64,000 nucleotides of DNA from an uncultured Pelagibacteraceae bacterium. Its GTDB lineage: Bacteria > Pseudomonadota > Alphaproteobacteria > Pelagibacterales > Pelagibacteraceae. The number at the start of each line of letters is the position of its first letter. Within the stretch, counting starts at the first letter, position 1. The notes beneath the pieces were generated by a model. That model made no database searches. It was not told where the DNA came from and saw only the letters and a list, made by a program, of their open reading frames with translations. Position numbers and translations under genes: made by a program. Shown here piece after piece: positions 8,658-16,494 of the stretch. The stretch spans positions 62,001-126,000 of the forward strand of contig CACPQM010000003.1 in NCBI GenBank assembly GCA_902636075.1, in the 5' to 3' direction.

Positions 8658-9410
8658 TTAAATAAGAAAGTCCTCAACAACTTGGTTAAATTTCTGAGGC
8701 TGCTCAAGATGTACATTGTGACAGCAGTTCTTAAATATTTTTAAATCACTATCAGGAATATTATTGTTAAGTATTGAGACTTGTTCAAAATTATAAGATT
8801 TGTCTTTATCTCCCCAAATTATCAAGGTTTTGTTTTTTATTTTTTTTAAATTTTCTAATCCGTTCCAGTCTCTCATGGCTATTAGGGCGTTACGCGCTGT
8901 TTCTTCAGATATATTTTTAACTGCATTTTCACATAAATAATAATTTTTGGCTTGATCTCCTTCAACAAACCACTTTGGTGGTATTCTTTTTACTTGTTCC
9001 TTAATTCCTTCCTCACCCAGCTTTTTTATCGATGTATTTATTGGTTCAAATCTTCCTGGGATGTCACCTATAGGTCCAGTAGCGAAACAAATCAATTTAT
9101 TAATTCTATCTCCAGATATATTTGCAATTTCTTGTACTATCATTCCACCCATCGAGTGACCCATTAAATTAAACTTATCTATATTTTTTAAATCAATTTG
9201 TTGGATAATGAATTTAGCCATTAAACTAATACTATTTAAAGATTTTGCATTAAAGCTTTCTCCAAACCCTGGTAAGGATGGTGCAATAATTCTAAATTTT
9301 TTATGCAGATAATCTTTTTGGAGTTTCCACATTTCTGATGATCCTAGATATCCATGAACTAAAACTAGCGGATATCCTGAACCTCTATCATCAATATAAA
9401 TATCTTGCAT
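8658..9410 (-). CDS. Alpha/beta-fold hydrolase
   Basis: 250 residues with the usual single-domain alpha/beta hydrolase layout. The oxyanion region is LVHGYLG near residue 20, the nucleophile elbow GHSMGG lies near residue 85, an acidic residue sits in IIWGDKDK, and the catalytic His is in CCHNVHLEQP near the C-terminus. The full triad is thus present. It resembles the esterase, lactonase and 3-oxoadipate enol-lactonase branch, but no substrate can be assigned. It stands alone between proX and a divergent racemase gene. Confidence 0.85.
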   Translation of the reverse strand: MQDIYIDDRGSGYPLVLVHGYLGSSEMWKLQKDYLHKKFRIIAPSLPGFGESFNAKSLNSISLMAKFIIQQIDLKNIDKFNLMGHSMGGMIVQEIANISGDRINKLICFATGPIGDIPGRFEPINTSIKKLGEEGIKEQVKRIPPKWFVEGDQAKNYYLCENAVKNISEETARNALIAMRDWNGLENLKKIKNKTLIIWGDKDKSYNFEQVSILNNNIPDSDLKIFKNCCHNVHLEQPQKFNQVVEDFLI

Positions 9411-9470
9411 AATTGTTTATAAAATATAGTTGTATATTGTTATTTTTAAAACAAAATTCAAAGTAAATTT

Positions 9471-10169
9471 ATGATTGGTATTCTTGGAGGAATGGGAACA
9501 CAGGCTGGATTAGATTTTTGTAATAAACTTGCGAAAATAAATGCTGGAAAACTTGATCAACAATATCCAATGTTTGTTTTATATAACAAGTCTAACATTC
9601 CAAAACGACCAGAAAATTTAAAAAAATATTACAACGTTTTAGATTCACTTGTTGAAGGGTGTAAAATGTTACAAAAAAATAATTGTAAATTCATAGTAAT
9701 GCCATGCAACACAGCTCATTATTGGTACGATGATTTAAGAAAAAAAGTTAAAATACCAATACTTAGTATGCCTAAAGAAGTTTACTTAGATACATCAAAA
9801 AACTGTAAAAAAAACTCTAAGATTGGTATTTTATCTACTGAGGCTACATTAAGTACTAAAGTTTATAATAAATATTTTGATAAAAATTTTAATTTAGTAA
9901 GTCCTAACAAAAGTTTACAAAAAAATTCAGTAAATAAATCAATAAAGCTAGTTAAAATGGGAAAAATTAAAGAAGCAGAAAAAGCAATTAGACCAGCAGT
10001 AAGTTACTTAATGAAAATTAAATGTAAAAAAATTATTCTAGGCTGTACTGAGCTGCCAATTGCAATATTTGCTTATAAATCTTTTAAGAAAATTAAACAA
10101 TCAAAAGTATTTGTTGATCCAAACCTTCTGTTGGCAAATATTTCTATGAAAAAATATAAAAGATTTTAA
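9471..10169 (+). CDS. Aspartate/glutamate racemase family protein
   Basis: 232 residues of the cofactor-independent Asp/Glu racemase superfamily. The N-terminus MIGILGGMGTQAG and both catalytic cysteines are visible: C79 in MPCNTAHYW and C192 in LGCTELPIAI. The two-Cys signature supports an active racemase, most like aspartate racemase (RacD/YgeA-like). It is transcribed away from the alpha/beta hydrolase and converges on the peroxiredoxin gene. Substrate choice between Asp, Glu and broader amino acids is open. Confidence 0.85.
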   Translation: MIGILGGMGTQAGLDFCNKLAKINAGKLDQQYPMFVLYNKSNIPKRPENLKKYYNVLDSLVEGCKMLQKNNCKFIVMPCNTAHYWYDDLRKKVKIPILSMPKEVYLDTSKNCKKNSKIGILSTEATLSTKVYNKYFDKNFNLVSPNKSLQKNSVNKSIKLVKMGKIKEAEKAIRPAVSYLMKIKCKKIILGCTELPIAIFAYKSFKKIKQSKVFVDPNLLLANISMKKYKRF

Positions 10170-10173
10170 TTTA

Positions 10174-10207
10174 ATCTCAGTTCTAATTATTAAACTAGAA
10201 CTGAGAT
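10174..10207. terminator. Bidirectional stem-loop between convergent genes
   Basis: A 12-bp perfect inverted repeat (ATCTCAGTTCTA 10174-10185 with TAGAACTGAGAT 10196-10207) has a 10-base loop. It lies 4 bp after the racemase stop and 23 bp beyond the peroxiredoxin stop. Convergent placement suggests a shared terminator, although neither side has a long T-run. Confidence 0.65.
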
Positions 10208-10230
10208 AATAAATTAATCCGAAATCCTTA

Positions 10231-10890
10231 TTACTTTGTAGGATCTGGAACTTTTCTTAAATAAGGCTTAACTGTTTCCCATCCATCTGGATATATTTTT
10301 TTAGCCTCGTCGTCTTTTACAGCAGGAAGAATTACAACATCTTCACCTTTTTTCCAATTAGCTGGAGTAGCAACTCTATGTTTTGCAGTAAGTTGCATTG
10401 AGTCTATGGCTCTCAAAATTTCATGGAAATTTCTACCTGTAGCCATTGGGTAAGTTAAATAAAGACCAATTCTTTTATCTGGTCTTACAACAAAAATAGT
10501 TCTAACAGTCTCATTATCAACTGCTGTTCTTCCCATTGAAGTTGTTCCTGCATCGGCTTCTAACATATTGAAAAGTTTTGCAACTTTTAAATCTTCATCA
10601 GCGATAATAGGATAATCAGGCATCGTTCCAGATACATCTTTGATATCTTCTAACCATTTTTTGTGATCCTCAACTCCATCTACACTTAGTCCGATTACTT
10701 TTACATTTCGCGCATCAAACTCAGCTTTCATTTGTCCTAATGAACCTAATTCTGTAGTACAAACTGGTGTAAAATCTTTTGGGTGAGAAAATAATACGCC
10801 CCAACTATCTCCAAGCCACTCATGAAAAGAAATATCTCCCTCTGTAGTTTTGCATTGAAAATCAGGACACATGCTGTTTATTTTTAACAT
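10231..10890 (-). CDS. 1-Cys peroxiredoxin (Prx6 type)
   Basis: Thiol peroxidase of 219 residues that reduces hydrogen peroxide and alkyl hydroperoxides in the cytoplasm. The peroxidatic cysteine is C44 in FTPVCTTELG, with the conserved Thr two residues before it. There is no C-terminal resolving Cys. The long C-terminal arm (about residues 160-219, GEDVVILPAVKDDEAKK) is typical of the Prx6 group. The reductant is not encoded next to it. It is divergent from the persulfide-dioxygenase-like gene and has a good promoter and a strong AAGGAG ribosome site. Confidence 0.93.
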   Translation of the reverse strand: MLKINSMCPDFQCKTTEGDISFHEWLGDSWGVLFSHPKDFTPVCTTELGSLGQMKAEFDARNVKVIGLSVDGVEDHKKWLEDIKDVSGTMPDYPIIADEDLKVAKLFNMLEADAGTTSMGRTAVDNETVRTIFVVRPDKRIGLYLTYPMATGRNFHEILRAIDSMQLTAKHRVATPANWKKGEDVVILPAVKDDEAKKIYPDGWETVKPYLRKVPDPTK

Positions 10891-10920
10891 TTAGTCTCTC
10901 CTTAGTTATTATTTAGAATA

Positions 10921-10949
10921 ATTATAATGAAGATTGATTTGGTATGCAA
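10921..10949 (-). promoter_or_regulatory. Candidate sigma-70 promoter of the peroxiredoxin gene
   Basis: On the minus strand a perfect TATAAT -10 (10926-10921) lies 17 bases after TTGCAT (10949-10944, three of six -35 matches). The predicted transcript would start near 10914, leaving a leader of about 24 bases with AAGGAG before the ATG at 10890. Confidence 0.55.
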
Positions 10950-10968
10950 ATTTTAATAGTCTTTTAAT

Positions 10969-11661
10969 ATGATATTTAACCAATTGTTTGATGAAAAATC
11001 CTCAACTTATACCTACATTATTTCTAGTGGAAAAGGCAGAGAGGCTTTGATCATAGATCCAGTTATTGAGCATACTGATCAATATATAAGAGTTTTAAAA
11101 GATTTAGATTTAAAACTAGTGAAGGTAATAGACACTCATATTCATGCTGATCATGTGACTGGTCTAAACGAGTTAAATAAAAGAACAAATTGCATTCGTA
11201 TTATGGGTGAAAATTCTAAGTCGGAGGTCATTGATATAAAGTTAAAAGATGAAGAAAATATAAATATCGAAAATATTGAACTTAAAGCTATTTATACTCC
11301 AGGTCATACAGATTGTTCATATAGTTACTTAATGAATGATAGAGTTTTTACAGGAGATACTCTTTTAATAAATGGAACAGGTAGAACTGACTTTCAAAAT
11401 GGTAGCGCCCACGAAGCTTATGACTCATTATTTGGTAAACTTTTAAGGCTTCCAGAAGAAACACTTGTTTATCCTGCTCATGATTATAATGGGAAAAAAA
11501 ATTCAACAATTGGTAACGAAAAAAGCAATAATCCTCGATTACAAGTTAGCTCAAAAGAGGAATATGCTGAAATAATGGATAATCTTAATCTTGCCAATCC
11601 AAAAATGATGGATATCGCAGTACCAGCAAATCTAAAGGGATTAACACTAAAAGAACTCTAA
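10969..11661 (+). CDS. Metallo-beta-lactamase-fold persulfide dioxygenase-like protein
   Basis: 230 residues of the ETHE1 group. Metal ligands are H57, H59, D61 and H62 (THIHADH), H113 (TPGHTD), D130 (FTGDTLL) and H171 (YPAHDYNG). The GTGRTDFQ segment, characteristic of ETHE1-type enzymes rather than glyoxalase II, is present. The expected reaction is oxidation of glutathione persulfide to sulfite with a single iron. There is no rhodanese fusion. A Cys-rich micro-ORF, cysE and cysK lie downstream, so the setting is sulfide and cysteine metabolism. A generic hydroxyacylglutathione hydrolase is less likely. Confidence 0.85.
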   Translation: MIFNQLFDEKSSTYTYIISSGKGREALIIDPVIEHTDQYIRVLKDLDLKLVKVIDTHIHADHVTGLNELNKRTNCIRIMGENSKSEVIDIKLKDEENINIENIELKAIYTPGHTDCSYSYLMNDRVFTGDTLLINGTGRTDFQNGSAHEAYDSLFGKLLRLPEETLVYPAHDYNGKKNSTIGNEKSNNPRLQVSSKEEYAEIMDNLNLANPKMMDIAVPANLKGLTLKEL

Positions 11662-11715
11662 AATCAGCGATATTATTAGTATTGTTTTTAAAAAATATAC
11701 AATTATATAACTCTT

Positions 11716-11826
11716 ATGGTATGCAATAATACACACTGTAAATGTAAGAACTGTTCTTGTGACAGATGCGTTTGTAAAAATTGTGATTGCAAACCATCAT
11801 CAGAAAACTGCTGTTGCAATAAGTAG
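11716..11826 (+). CDS. Cys-rich micropeptide, metallothionein-like
   Basis: A 36-codon ORF with 12 cysteines (residues 3, 8, 10, 13, 15, 18, 20, 23, 25, 32, 33, 34), including five CxC units (for example CKC, CSC, CVC, CDC) and a terminal CCC. Polar and Lys/Asn residues fill the rest, and there is one His at position 7. Such density is typical of metal-thiolate cluster peptides. It does not match the usual bacterial BmtA/SmtA layout that I know. It lies 54 bp after the persulfide-dioxygenase-like gene and 30 bp before cysE, same strand. No clear ribosome site precedes the ATG, and an in-frame stop lies at 11689. Zn or Cu buffering, or sulfur sensing, is inferred. Confidence 0.65.
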   Translation: MVCNNTHCKCKNCSCDRCVCKNCDCKPSSENCCCNK

Positions 11827-11856
11827 TTAAATTTTAATAACTAATCTTAAACAAAC

Positions 11857-12438
11857 ATGAATGATTTTTTAGAGTCGATAGTTAAAAGAGATCCTGCTGC
11901 AAGATCAAAGTTAAGTTTAATACTAACTTATCCTGGTGTTAAAGCTGTATTTTTTCATAGAATTGCAAATTTTTTTTCAATTGCAAAATTTCATCTCGTT
12001 GCAAGAATAATTTCTCAGTTCTCAAGATTTTTAACAGGTATAGAAATCCATCCAAATGCTAAAATTGGAAAAAATCTTTTTATAGATCATGGCATGGGAG
12101 TAGTTATTGGAGAAACATCTGATATTGGAGATAACGTTACCATCTATCACATGGCAACATTAGGTGGAATTGCTCCAAGTATAAATTCAGACAATCAAAG
12201 AAATGTTAAAAGACACCCAACATTAAAAGAAAATGTAGTTGTAGGATCTGGTGCACAAATCCTTGGACCAGTTGTTGTTGGTAAAAATGCAAAAATTGGA
12301 GCCAACGCTGTTGTTACAAAAGATGTTCCAGAAAATGCAGTAATGGTTGGTATTCCTGCAAAAAATGTTGGAACTGCATCTGAAGAATTTAAACCCTATG
12401 GTGTTGCACCGGGGGGTGATACAAAGCTTGATGTATGA
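11857..12438 (+). CDS. cysE: Serine O-acetyltransferase
   Basis: Makes O-acetylserine from serine and acetyl-CoA, the first step of cysteine synthesis. 193 residues, the short EpsC-like form without the long N-terminal domain of E. coli CysE (273 residues). The left-handed beta-helix hexapeptide repeats run from about residue 60 to 175, with the catalytic-type segments [12 protein letters not shown] and [11 protein letters not shown]. The last bases overlap the cysK start (ATGA), so the two enzymes are translationally coupled and probably form the cysteine synthase complex. Confidence 0.93.
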   Translation: MNDFLESIVKRDPAARSKLSLILTYPGVKAVFFHRIANFFSIAKFHLVARIISQFSRFLTGIEIHPNAKIGKNLFIDHGMGVVIGETSDIGDNVTIYHMATLGGIAPSINSDNQRNVKRHPTLKENVVVGSGAQILGPVVVGKNAKIGANAVVTKDVPENAVMVGIPAKNVGTASEEFKPYGVAPGGDTKLDV

Positions 12439-13436
12439 AAACTTTACAAAATAATTTTGTCGAAGCAATAGGAAATACTCCTCTATTTAAATTAAAAGCC
12501 GCATCAGAAATTACTGGTTGTAATATTTATGGAAAAGCAGAGTACCTTAATCCAGGTGGCTCTGTAAAAGATAGAGCAGCTTTAGCATTAATAAGAGATG
12601 CTGAGGAAAAAAAATTAATTTCAAAAGGTGGAACAATTGTTGAGGGAACTGCTGGTAATACTGGAATTGGATTATGTCTTTTAGGAAATTCTATTGGTTA
12701 TAAAACTATTATCGTAATGAACGATAATCAAACACAAGAAAAAAAAGATTTATTAAGAAATATTGGAGCTGATTTAAGGCTGGTTCCACCAAAACCTTAT
12801 AAAGATGAAAATAACTTTGTTAAATACGCAGGAAGATTGGCTGATGAATTGAAAAGTAGTAACAATCACGGTGTAGTTTGGGCTAATCAATTTGACAATA
12901 CTGCTAATTCTAAAGGTCATTATGAAACAACTGGGCCAGAAATATGGGAACAGACTGATGGCAAAATTGATGGATTTGTATGTTCGTCTGGTACTGGTGG
13001 TACAATCGCTGGCGTTAGTAGTTTTTTAAAAGAAAAGAATAAAGATATTAAAATATATTTATCAGATCCAACTGGCTCATCTCTTTATAATTACATTGAA
13101 AATGGTGAATTAAAAAGTGAGGGAGGTTCAATTACAGAAGGTATTGGATCTAGTAGAGTTACTGCAAACTTTGCAAAAGCAAATATAGATGGAGCATTTT
13201 CAATAAGTGACCATGAGTCGTTACCCGTTCTATTTGATTTAATTGAAAAAGAAGGTTTAAGTTTAGGTACTAGTTGTGGTGTAAACATTGCTGGAGCAAT
13301 AAGATTGGGTAAACTTTTAGGCCCAGGTAAAACGATCGTAACAATACTTTGTGATAAATCTGATAAATACAACTCAAAGATGTTCAATAAATCTTTTTTA
13401 CAAGAAAAAGGTCTTCCCTATCCTCATTGGATATAA
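12435..13436 (+). CDS. cysK: Cysteine synthase
   Basis: PLP enzyme that makes cysteine from O-acetylserine and sulfide. 333 residues. The PLP lysine is K45 in [11 protein letters not shown], the substrate loop is [10 protein letters not shown], and the phosphate-binding loop reads [11 protein letters not shown]. It starts inside the last codon of cysE (ATGA overlap). The longer C-terminus ([16 protein letters not shown]) resembles the subgroup often annotated as cysteine synthase A in alphaproteobacteria. No sulfate-reduction genes are nearby, so sulfide may come from organic sulfur. Confidence 0.93.
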   Translation: MKTLQNNFVEAIGNTPLFKLKAASEITGCNIYGKAEYLNPGGSVKDRAALALIRDAEEKKLISKGGTIVEGTAGNTGIGLCLLGNSIGYKTIIVMNDNQTQEKKDLLRNIGADLRLVPPKPYKDENNFVKYAGRLADELKSSNNHGVVWANQFDNTANSKGHYETTGPEIWEQTDGKIDGFVCSSGTGGTIAGVSSFLKEKNKDIKIYLSDPTGSSLYNYIENGELKSEGGSITEGIGSSRVTANFAKANIDGAFSISDHESLPVLFDLIEKEGLSLGTSCGVNIAGAIRLGKLLGPGKTIVTILCDKSDKYNSKMFNKSFLQEKGLPYPHWI

Positions 13437-13518
13437 TCACGCATAGCAGCACTGTAATAAATTCATTACATTTCTAACTTAAAATAAAATTTAATATAAA
13501 TAAATCAAAGGAGATTTT

Positions 13519-13893
13519 ATGGACGCAAAAGAAGTAGTTAAAAAAGGATATGAACTTTTTGGGAAAGGAGAAATGGAGGCATTTATGGATATGGTACATG
13601 ATGATATCACTTGGATTTATCCTGGAGATAAACATCCAATGTCAGGAACTCATAAAGGCAAAGAAGCATATATGAAAATAATGATGCAAGTTCCACAACT
13701 TTGGAATAATTTTTCAGTAACTCCAGATATGATGATTAGTGAGGGAAACAAAGTGTTTGTTAAGGCAACTGCAAAGGCAGATGGCATGGATACTATTTTT
13801 GGTCATTACTTTGAAGTAGGCGATGATGGTAAACTGACAATGTTTATTGCGTTTGACGATACATTAAGCATGTTCAATGCAATGAAGAAGTAA
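13519..13893 (+). CDS. NTF2/SnoaL-like protein, first gene of the small-protein operon
   Basis: 124 residues with the SnoaL/ketosteroid-isomerase-like pattern: an N-terminal helix (VVKKGYELFGKGEMEAF), then MVHDDITWIYPGD, and beta strands ending in FIAFDDTLSMF. It is a likely cone-shaped cytoplasmic dimer, function unknown. A strong ribosome site (AAGGAG) precedes the ATG. It heads eleven same-strand small genes up to 17610, the next one only 8 bp downstream. SnoaL-type proteins bind small hydrophobic ligands, but the pocket residues do not tell which. Confidence 0.8.
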   Translation: MDAKEVVKKGYELFGKGEMEAFMDMVHDDITWIYPGDKHPMSGTHKGKEAYMKIMMQVPQLWNNFSVTPDMMISEGNKVFVKATAKADGMDTIFGHYFEVGDDGKLTMFIAFDDTLSMFNAMKK

Positions 13894-13901
13894 GGAACAG
13901 A

Positions 13902-14228
13902 ATGTCAATTTTAGAAAAACTAAACAAAGCAATCATGGAAAAAGATGGTGCAGCAGCTGGTGAGCTGGTGCACGATGACTACAAAATGTTTTCTCATCTA
14001 AAAGGTGAATATGTACACATGGGTAAAGCAGGCATGGTCGAAGCCGTGAGTAAAGGTATGATGAGTCCTGCAAAATACAGGATCCTTTTTGAAAATGATG
14101 AAATTGGTTTTGATCATTCATATGTTACTTATCAAGATGGAAATACAGAAGCCTTAATGTGTTGTTGGAAATTTAAAGATGGTAAAATCATTGAATTAGA
14201 AACCGGGGCAACAAAAATACCCAAATAA
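13902..14228 (+). CDS. NTF2/SnoaL-like small protein, paralogue A
   Basis: 108 residues, NTF2-like. It shares MSILEK, HDD, FENDEIG, DGNTEA and LETGAT..PK with the gene at 16793-17113 and is clearly its paralogue. The two bracket the middle of the operon. It has a ribosome site (GGAACAG) 8 bp after the previous gene. Function unknown; probably a cytoplasmic homodimer or heterodimer, given two related copies in one transcription unit. Confidence 0.8.
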   Translation: MSILEKLNKAIMEKDGAAAGELVHDDYKMFSHLKGEYVHMGKAGMVEAVSKGMMSPAKYRILFENDEIGFDHSYVTYQDGNTEALMCCWKFKDGKIIELETGATKIPK

Positions 14229-14252
14229 CTATGAACTAATAAAGGAGTTAAT

Positions 14253-14603
14253 GTGGCTAGTATAGAAGTTAAAACTTTTGATAAAGCAGACGAAATAGTT
14301 GATAAATTTAATAATGCTAAAATTGAAGCAGTTAAGGTAGGTGGTCAAAGAGTAGTAAGATTGCATTTAAAACCAGGATGGAAATGGTCTACAGATGTTA
14401 AGCCACATATTGGAACTGATAGTTGTCAGGCAAACCATATTGGAATTATCACAAAAGGTTCTGTATGTGCTAAACACGATGATGGAACAGAGGTTACGTA
14501 TAAAGCAGGAGACTCTTACTCTGTAACACCTGGACATGACGCTTGGGTAATTGGCAACGAACCTGTTGAAGCATTTGAATTTGCTGGGGTTTGGGGGGAA
14601 TAA
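14253..14603 (+). CDS. Small cupin protein (GTG start)
   Basis: 116 residues, single cupin domain. RLHLKPGWKWS, NHIGIITKGSVCAKHDDGTE and YSVTPGHDAWVIGNEPVEAFEF follow the two cupin motifs; candidate metal ligands are the His in NHIG and the His in PGHDAW. The GTG at 14253 has a perfect AAAGGAG spaced 5 bp upstream. An ATG two bases earlier is in another frame and stops after four codons. Cupins may be metal-dependent enzymes or ligand sensors; which applies cannot be told. Confidence 0.82.
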   Translation: MASIEVKTFDKADEIVDKFNNAKIEAVKVGGQRVVRLHLKPGWKWSTDVKPHIGTDSCQANHIGIITKGSVCAKHDDGTEVTYKAGDSYSVTPGHDAWVIGNEPVEAFEFAGVWGE

Positions 14604-14604
14604 A

Positions 14605-14874
14605 ATGGTAAAAATGGTTGGTAACTTTGAAGTAAAAGACTGGACTCACTGGAAAAAATTGTTTGATGAACATTCTGGCCCAAGAGAAGCAGCAGGTATT
14701 AAAACTATTTACGTAGGTAATGAAATAGAAAATCCAAATAAAGTACATATTGTGATGGAAACACCAGCAGCAGACACTATGCAAAAATTTATGCAGAATC
14801 CAGAGAATGCTAAGGTAATTGCGGAATCTGGCCATAAACAAGAGACAACAGTAATGAGTGTTTGTTCAGATTAA
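14605..14874 (+). CDS. DUF3764-like small alpha/beta-barrel protein
   Basis: 89 residues from the ATG at 14605, one base after the cupin stop; the open frame extends upstream only into the cupin gene. The segment AGIKTIYVGNEIENPNKVHI and the end VIAESGHKQETTVMSV match what I recall of DUF3764-type proteins, which have a ferredoxin-like dimeric alpha/beta barrel. No catalytic residue is recognisable. It probably dimerises with itself or with the similar small proteins encoded downstream. Confidence 0.7.
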   Translation: MVKMVGNFEVKDWTHWKKLFDEHSGPREAAGIKTIYVGNEIENPNKVHIVMETPAADTMQKFMQNPENAKVIAESGHKQETTVMSVCSD

Positions 14875-14893
14875 AAATAATAACAGAAAGGTA

Positions 14894-15379
14894 ATGGTGA
14901 AAAAAATATATTTAATTATGATGTTTATAATATTTACAACATCAAGTTTTGCAGACGGCCATAAAGGAAAAATTGATCTTAAAGGTTTTATTGTTGGAGA
15001 AAACAAATTTCTTACTGATAACGAGGGTAACTTTTTAACTTTTACTTACGATGGAGTTGGAGGATTAATGGCAGTCGAGGGTACAACATTCATGGATAAT
15101 GCATCACAATATTGTCTTGGCGCAGGCACAATCCCAGGAAAGGGATTTGAAATGGGACACTGTAAAATAAATCTAATGGATGGGGATGCTGTTTTTACAT
15201 ACTACGAAATTCCACTTGGAGACTCAATGAATGGTACATTTAAATGTTTAGGGGGAACAGGAAAATATAAAGGAATAGAATGTAGTGGCTCAACAGGGTA
15301 CACACCAATTAACTCAGCCCAAGAAAATAAATTTGCCTCTTCAATTTATTTCATGGGTGAATATGCATTAATGAAATGA
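14894..15379 (+). CDS. Exported small protein, possible allene-oxide-cyclase-like barrel
   Basis: 161 residues from the ATG at 14894 (AAAGG just upstream). The signal peptide ends TSSFA, so the mature protein should begin Asp-Gly-His, an N-terminal copper-binding (ATCUN) pattern. The mature part is beta-rich with four Cys (YCLG, GHCK, FKCLGG, IECSG), enough for two disulfides. GGTGKYKGIECSGS resembles the glycine-rich turn of allene-oxide-cyclase/dirigent-like barrels; that comparison is from memory and tentative. Periplasmic, function unknown. Confidence 0.72.
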   Translation: MVKKIYLIMMFIIFTTSSFADGHKGKIDLKGFIVGENKFLTDNEGNFLTFTYDGVGGLMAVEGTTFMDNASQYCLGAGTIPGKGFEMGHCKINLMDGDAVFTYYEIPLGDSMNGTFKCLGGTGKYKGIECSGSTGYTPINSAQENKFASSIYFMGEYALMK

Positions 15380-15402
15380 TAAATTTAAAGAAAGGTAAAT
15401 AA

Positions 15403-15831
15403 ATGAAAAAAATTTTTTTAATTCTAATATTAAGTCTGTTCACAACAAACTCTTTTGCTGATGGTCATGCAAATGCAAATGGTTTTTCAATAACTCTTAA
15501 AGTTCCTATGGCCGATACAGCAAAAGTTGAGGAAATGCTTATGAAACATGCAAAATGGATGAAAGAAACACATCCATTAACAGGTGAAAAAAAACTAAAT
15601 TCATATTCGATCATGAAAGGTCCTGAGTGGAAAAATCCTGGTGACCCATCACAAGGGACAACTGGTAATATTTTCTATGTATTAAATGAATTTTATGAAA
15701 ATCCTGCTGGATTTGCAAATCATCAACAACTTGGTTCACAATGGTCTGAAATACAAGAATTTCAGACGATTTTATTCACATATCAAGTTGGATATGCTTT
15801 TCCTGGAACAACCATTGAAACAATTGAATAA
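15403..15831 (+). CDS. Exported small protein, DGH mature N-terminus
   Basis: 142 residues. The signal peptide ends TNSFA, again giving a predicted mature Asp-Gly-His start. The body (FSITLKVPMADTAKVEEMLM, then helices and FYVLNEFYENPAGFANHQ) looks like an antibiotic-biosynthesis-monooxygenase or ferredoxin-like fold moved to the periplasm. No Cys in the mature part. It follows the other exported protein by 23 bp, with its own AAAGG ribosome site. Function unknown. Confidence 0.7.
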   Translation: MKKIFLILILSLFTTNSFADGHANANGFSITLKVPMADTAKVEEMLMKHAKWMKETHPLTGEKKLNSYSIMKGPEWKNPGDPSQGTTGNIFYVLNEFYENPAGFANHQQLGSQWSEIQEFQTILFTYQVGYAFPGTTIETIE

Positions 15832-15876
15832 TCATTTAATTGAATTAAAATATTAAACAAAAAAAAGGAGAAAAAT

Positions 15877-16167
15877 ATGGAAAAAGAAGTGTTAGTAATC
15901 GTAGATTTGAAAGAAGGAAAGCTTGAAAAATTTATGGGATGGATGCAATCAGATGAAGGTATGAGTGTGAGAAAATCTGCAGCTCATCCAGAAAAAACTA
16001 TAGGAGCAGTAAAGCCAGATAAAAGTGGCGTAATGTTTAAGGTATTTGTTCATAATATGGAAAAAATGAAAGAACTAATATCTGGTACACATCCAGTTGG
16101 AAAGGAAATTTACGATGAATGTGTTATCAAAATGACTGCTTGGGATTTAACAAAAGTTGAAATGTAA
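15877..16167 (+). CDS. Small cytoplasmic protein, likely alpha/beta-barrel fold
   Basis: 96 residues, no signal peptide, strong AAGGAG upstream. The order strand (EVLVIVDLKEG), helix (LEKFMGWMQSDEGM), strand (GAVKPDKSGVMFKVFV), helix (MEKMKELISGT) mirrors the DUF3764-like protein at 14605, so a ferredoxin-like dimer is likely. I do not recognise a named family. One base separates its stop from the next start. Confidence 0.65.
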   Translation: MEKEVLVIVDLKEGKLEKFMGWMQSDEGMSVRKSAAHPEKTIGAVKPDKSGVMFKVFVHNMEKMKELISGTHPVGKEIYDECVIKMTAWDLTKVEM

Positions 16168-16168
16168 T

Positions 16169-16492
16169 ATGGCAAGATTTTATTTGATTGGCAAAATAAG
16201 TGCAGAGTTAATGAAAAGAATGCAAAATGATCCATCTGCTGATAGATATGCATCGACTAAGAAAGTTACGGAGGCAGCTGGTTTAAAATTGATCAGCTAT
16301 GAATGGGTAAGAGGTAGATTTGATGTTATCTCATGTGTAGAAGGAGATTATGAACAAGCACTTTCCTTAAAGATTGCATTCAAAAATTCAGGTCTTATGG
16401 ATGATTTGATGGTACATGAAGTTATTGACTACAATAAAGCCTTTCAAAATGCTGCAGATGCCACAAAGTCAGTTATTAAACCAGGAGAATAA
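16169..16492 (+). CDS. GYD-domain-like protein
   Basis: 107 residues from the ATG at 16169, directly after the previous stop; a TTG four codons earlier in frame is less likely. MARFYLIGKIS, then KVTEAAGLKLISYEWVRGRF and DVISCVEGDYEQALSLKIAF follow the GYD-domain pattern, with RGRFDV at the place of the Gly-Tyr-Asp signature. GYD proteins have a dimeric alpha/beta barrel and no known enzyme activity. Part of the same operon. Confidence 0.72.
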   Translation: MARFYLIGKISAELMKRMQNDPSADRYASTKKVTEAAGLKLISYEWVRGRFDVISCVEGDYEQALSLKIAFKNSGLMDDLMVHEVIDYNKAFQNAADATKSVIKPGE

Positions 16493-16494
16493 TT

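Noticed and set aside
12223-12468. Minus-strand ORF opposite cysE
   Set aside because: Asn-, Cys- and Phe-rich antisense shadow of the hexapeptide repeats.
14494-14841. 115-codon minus-strand ORF across the cupin and DUF3764-like genes
   Set aside because: Aromatic- and Cys-rich shadow of two well-supported plus-strand genes with their own ribosome sites.
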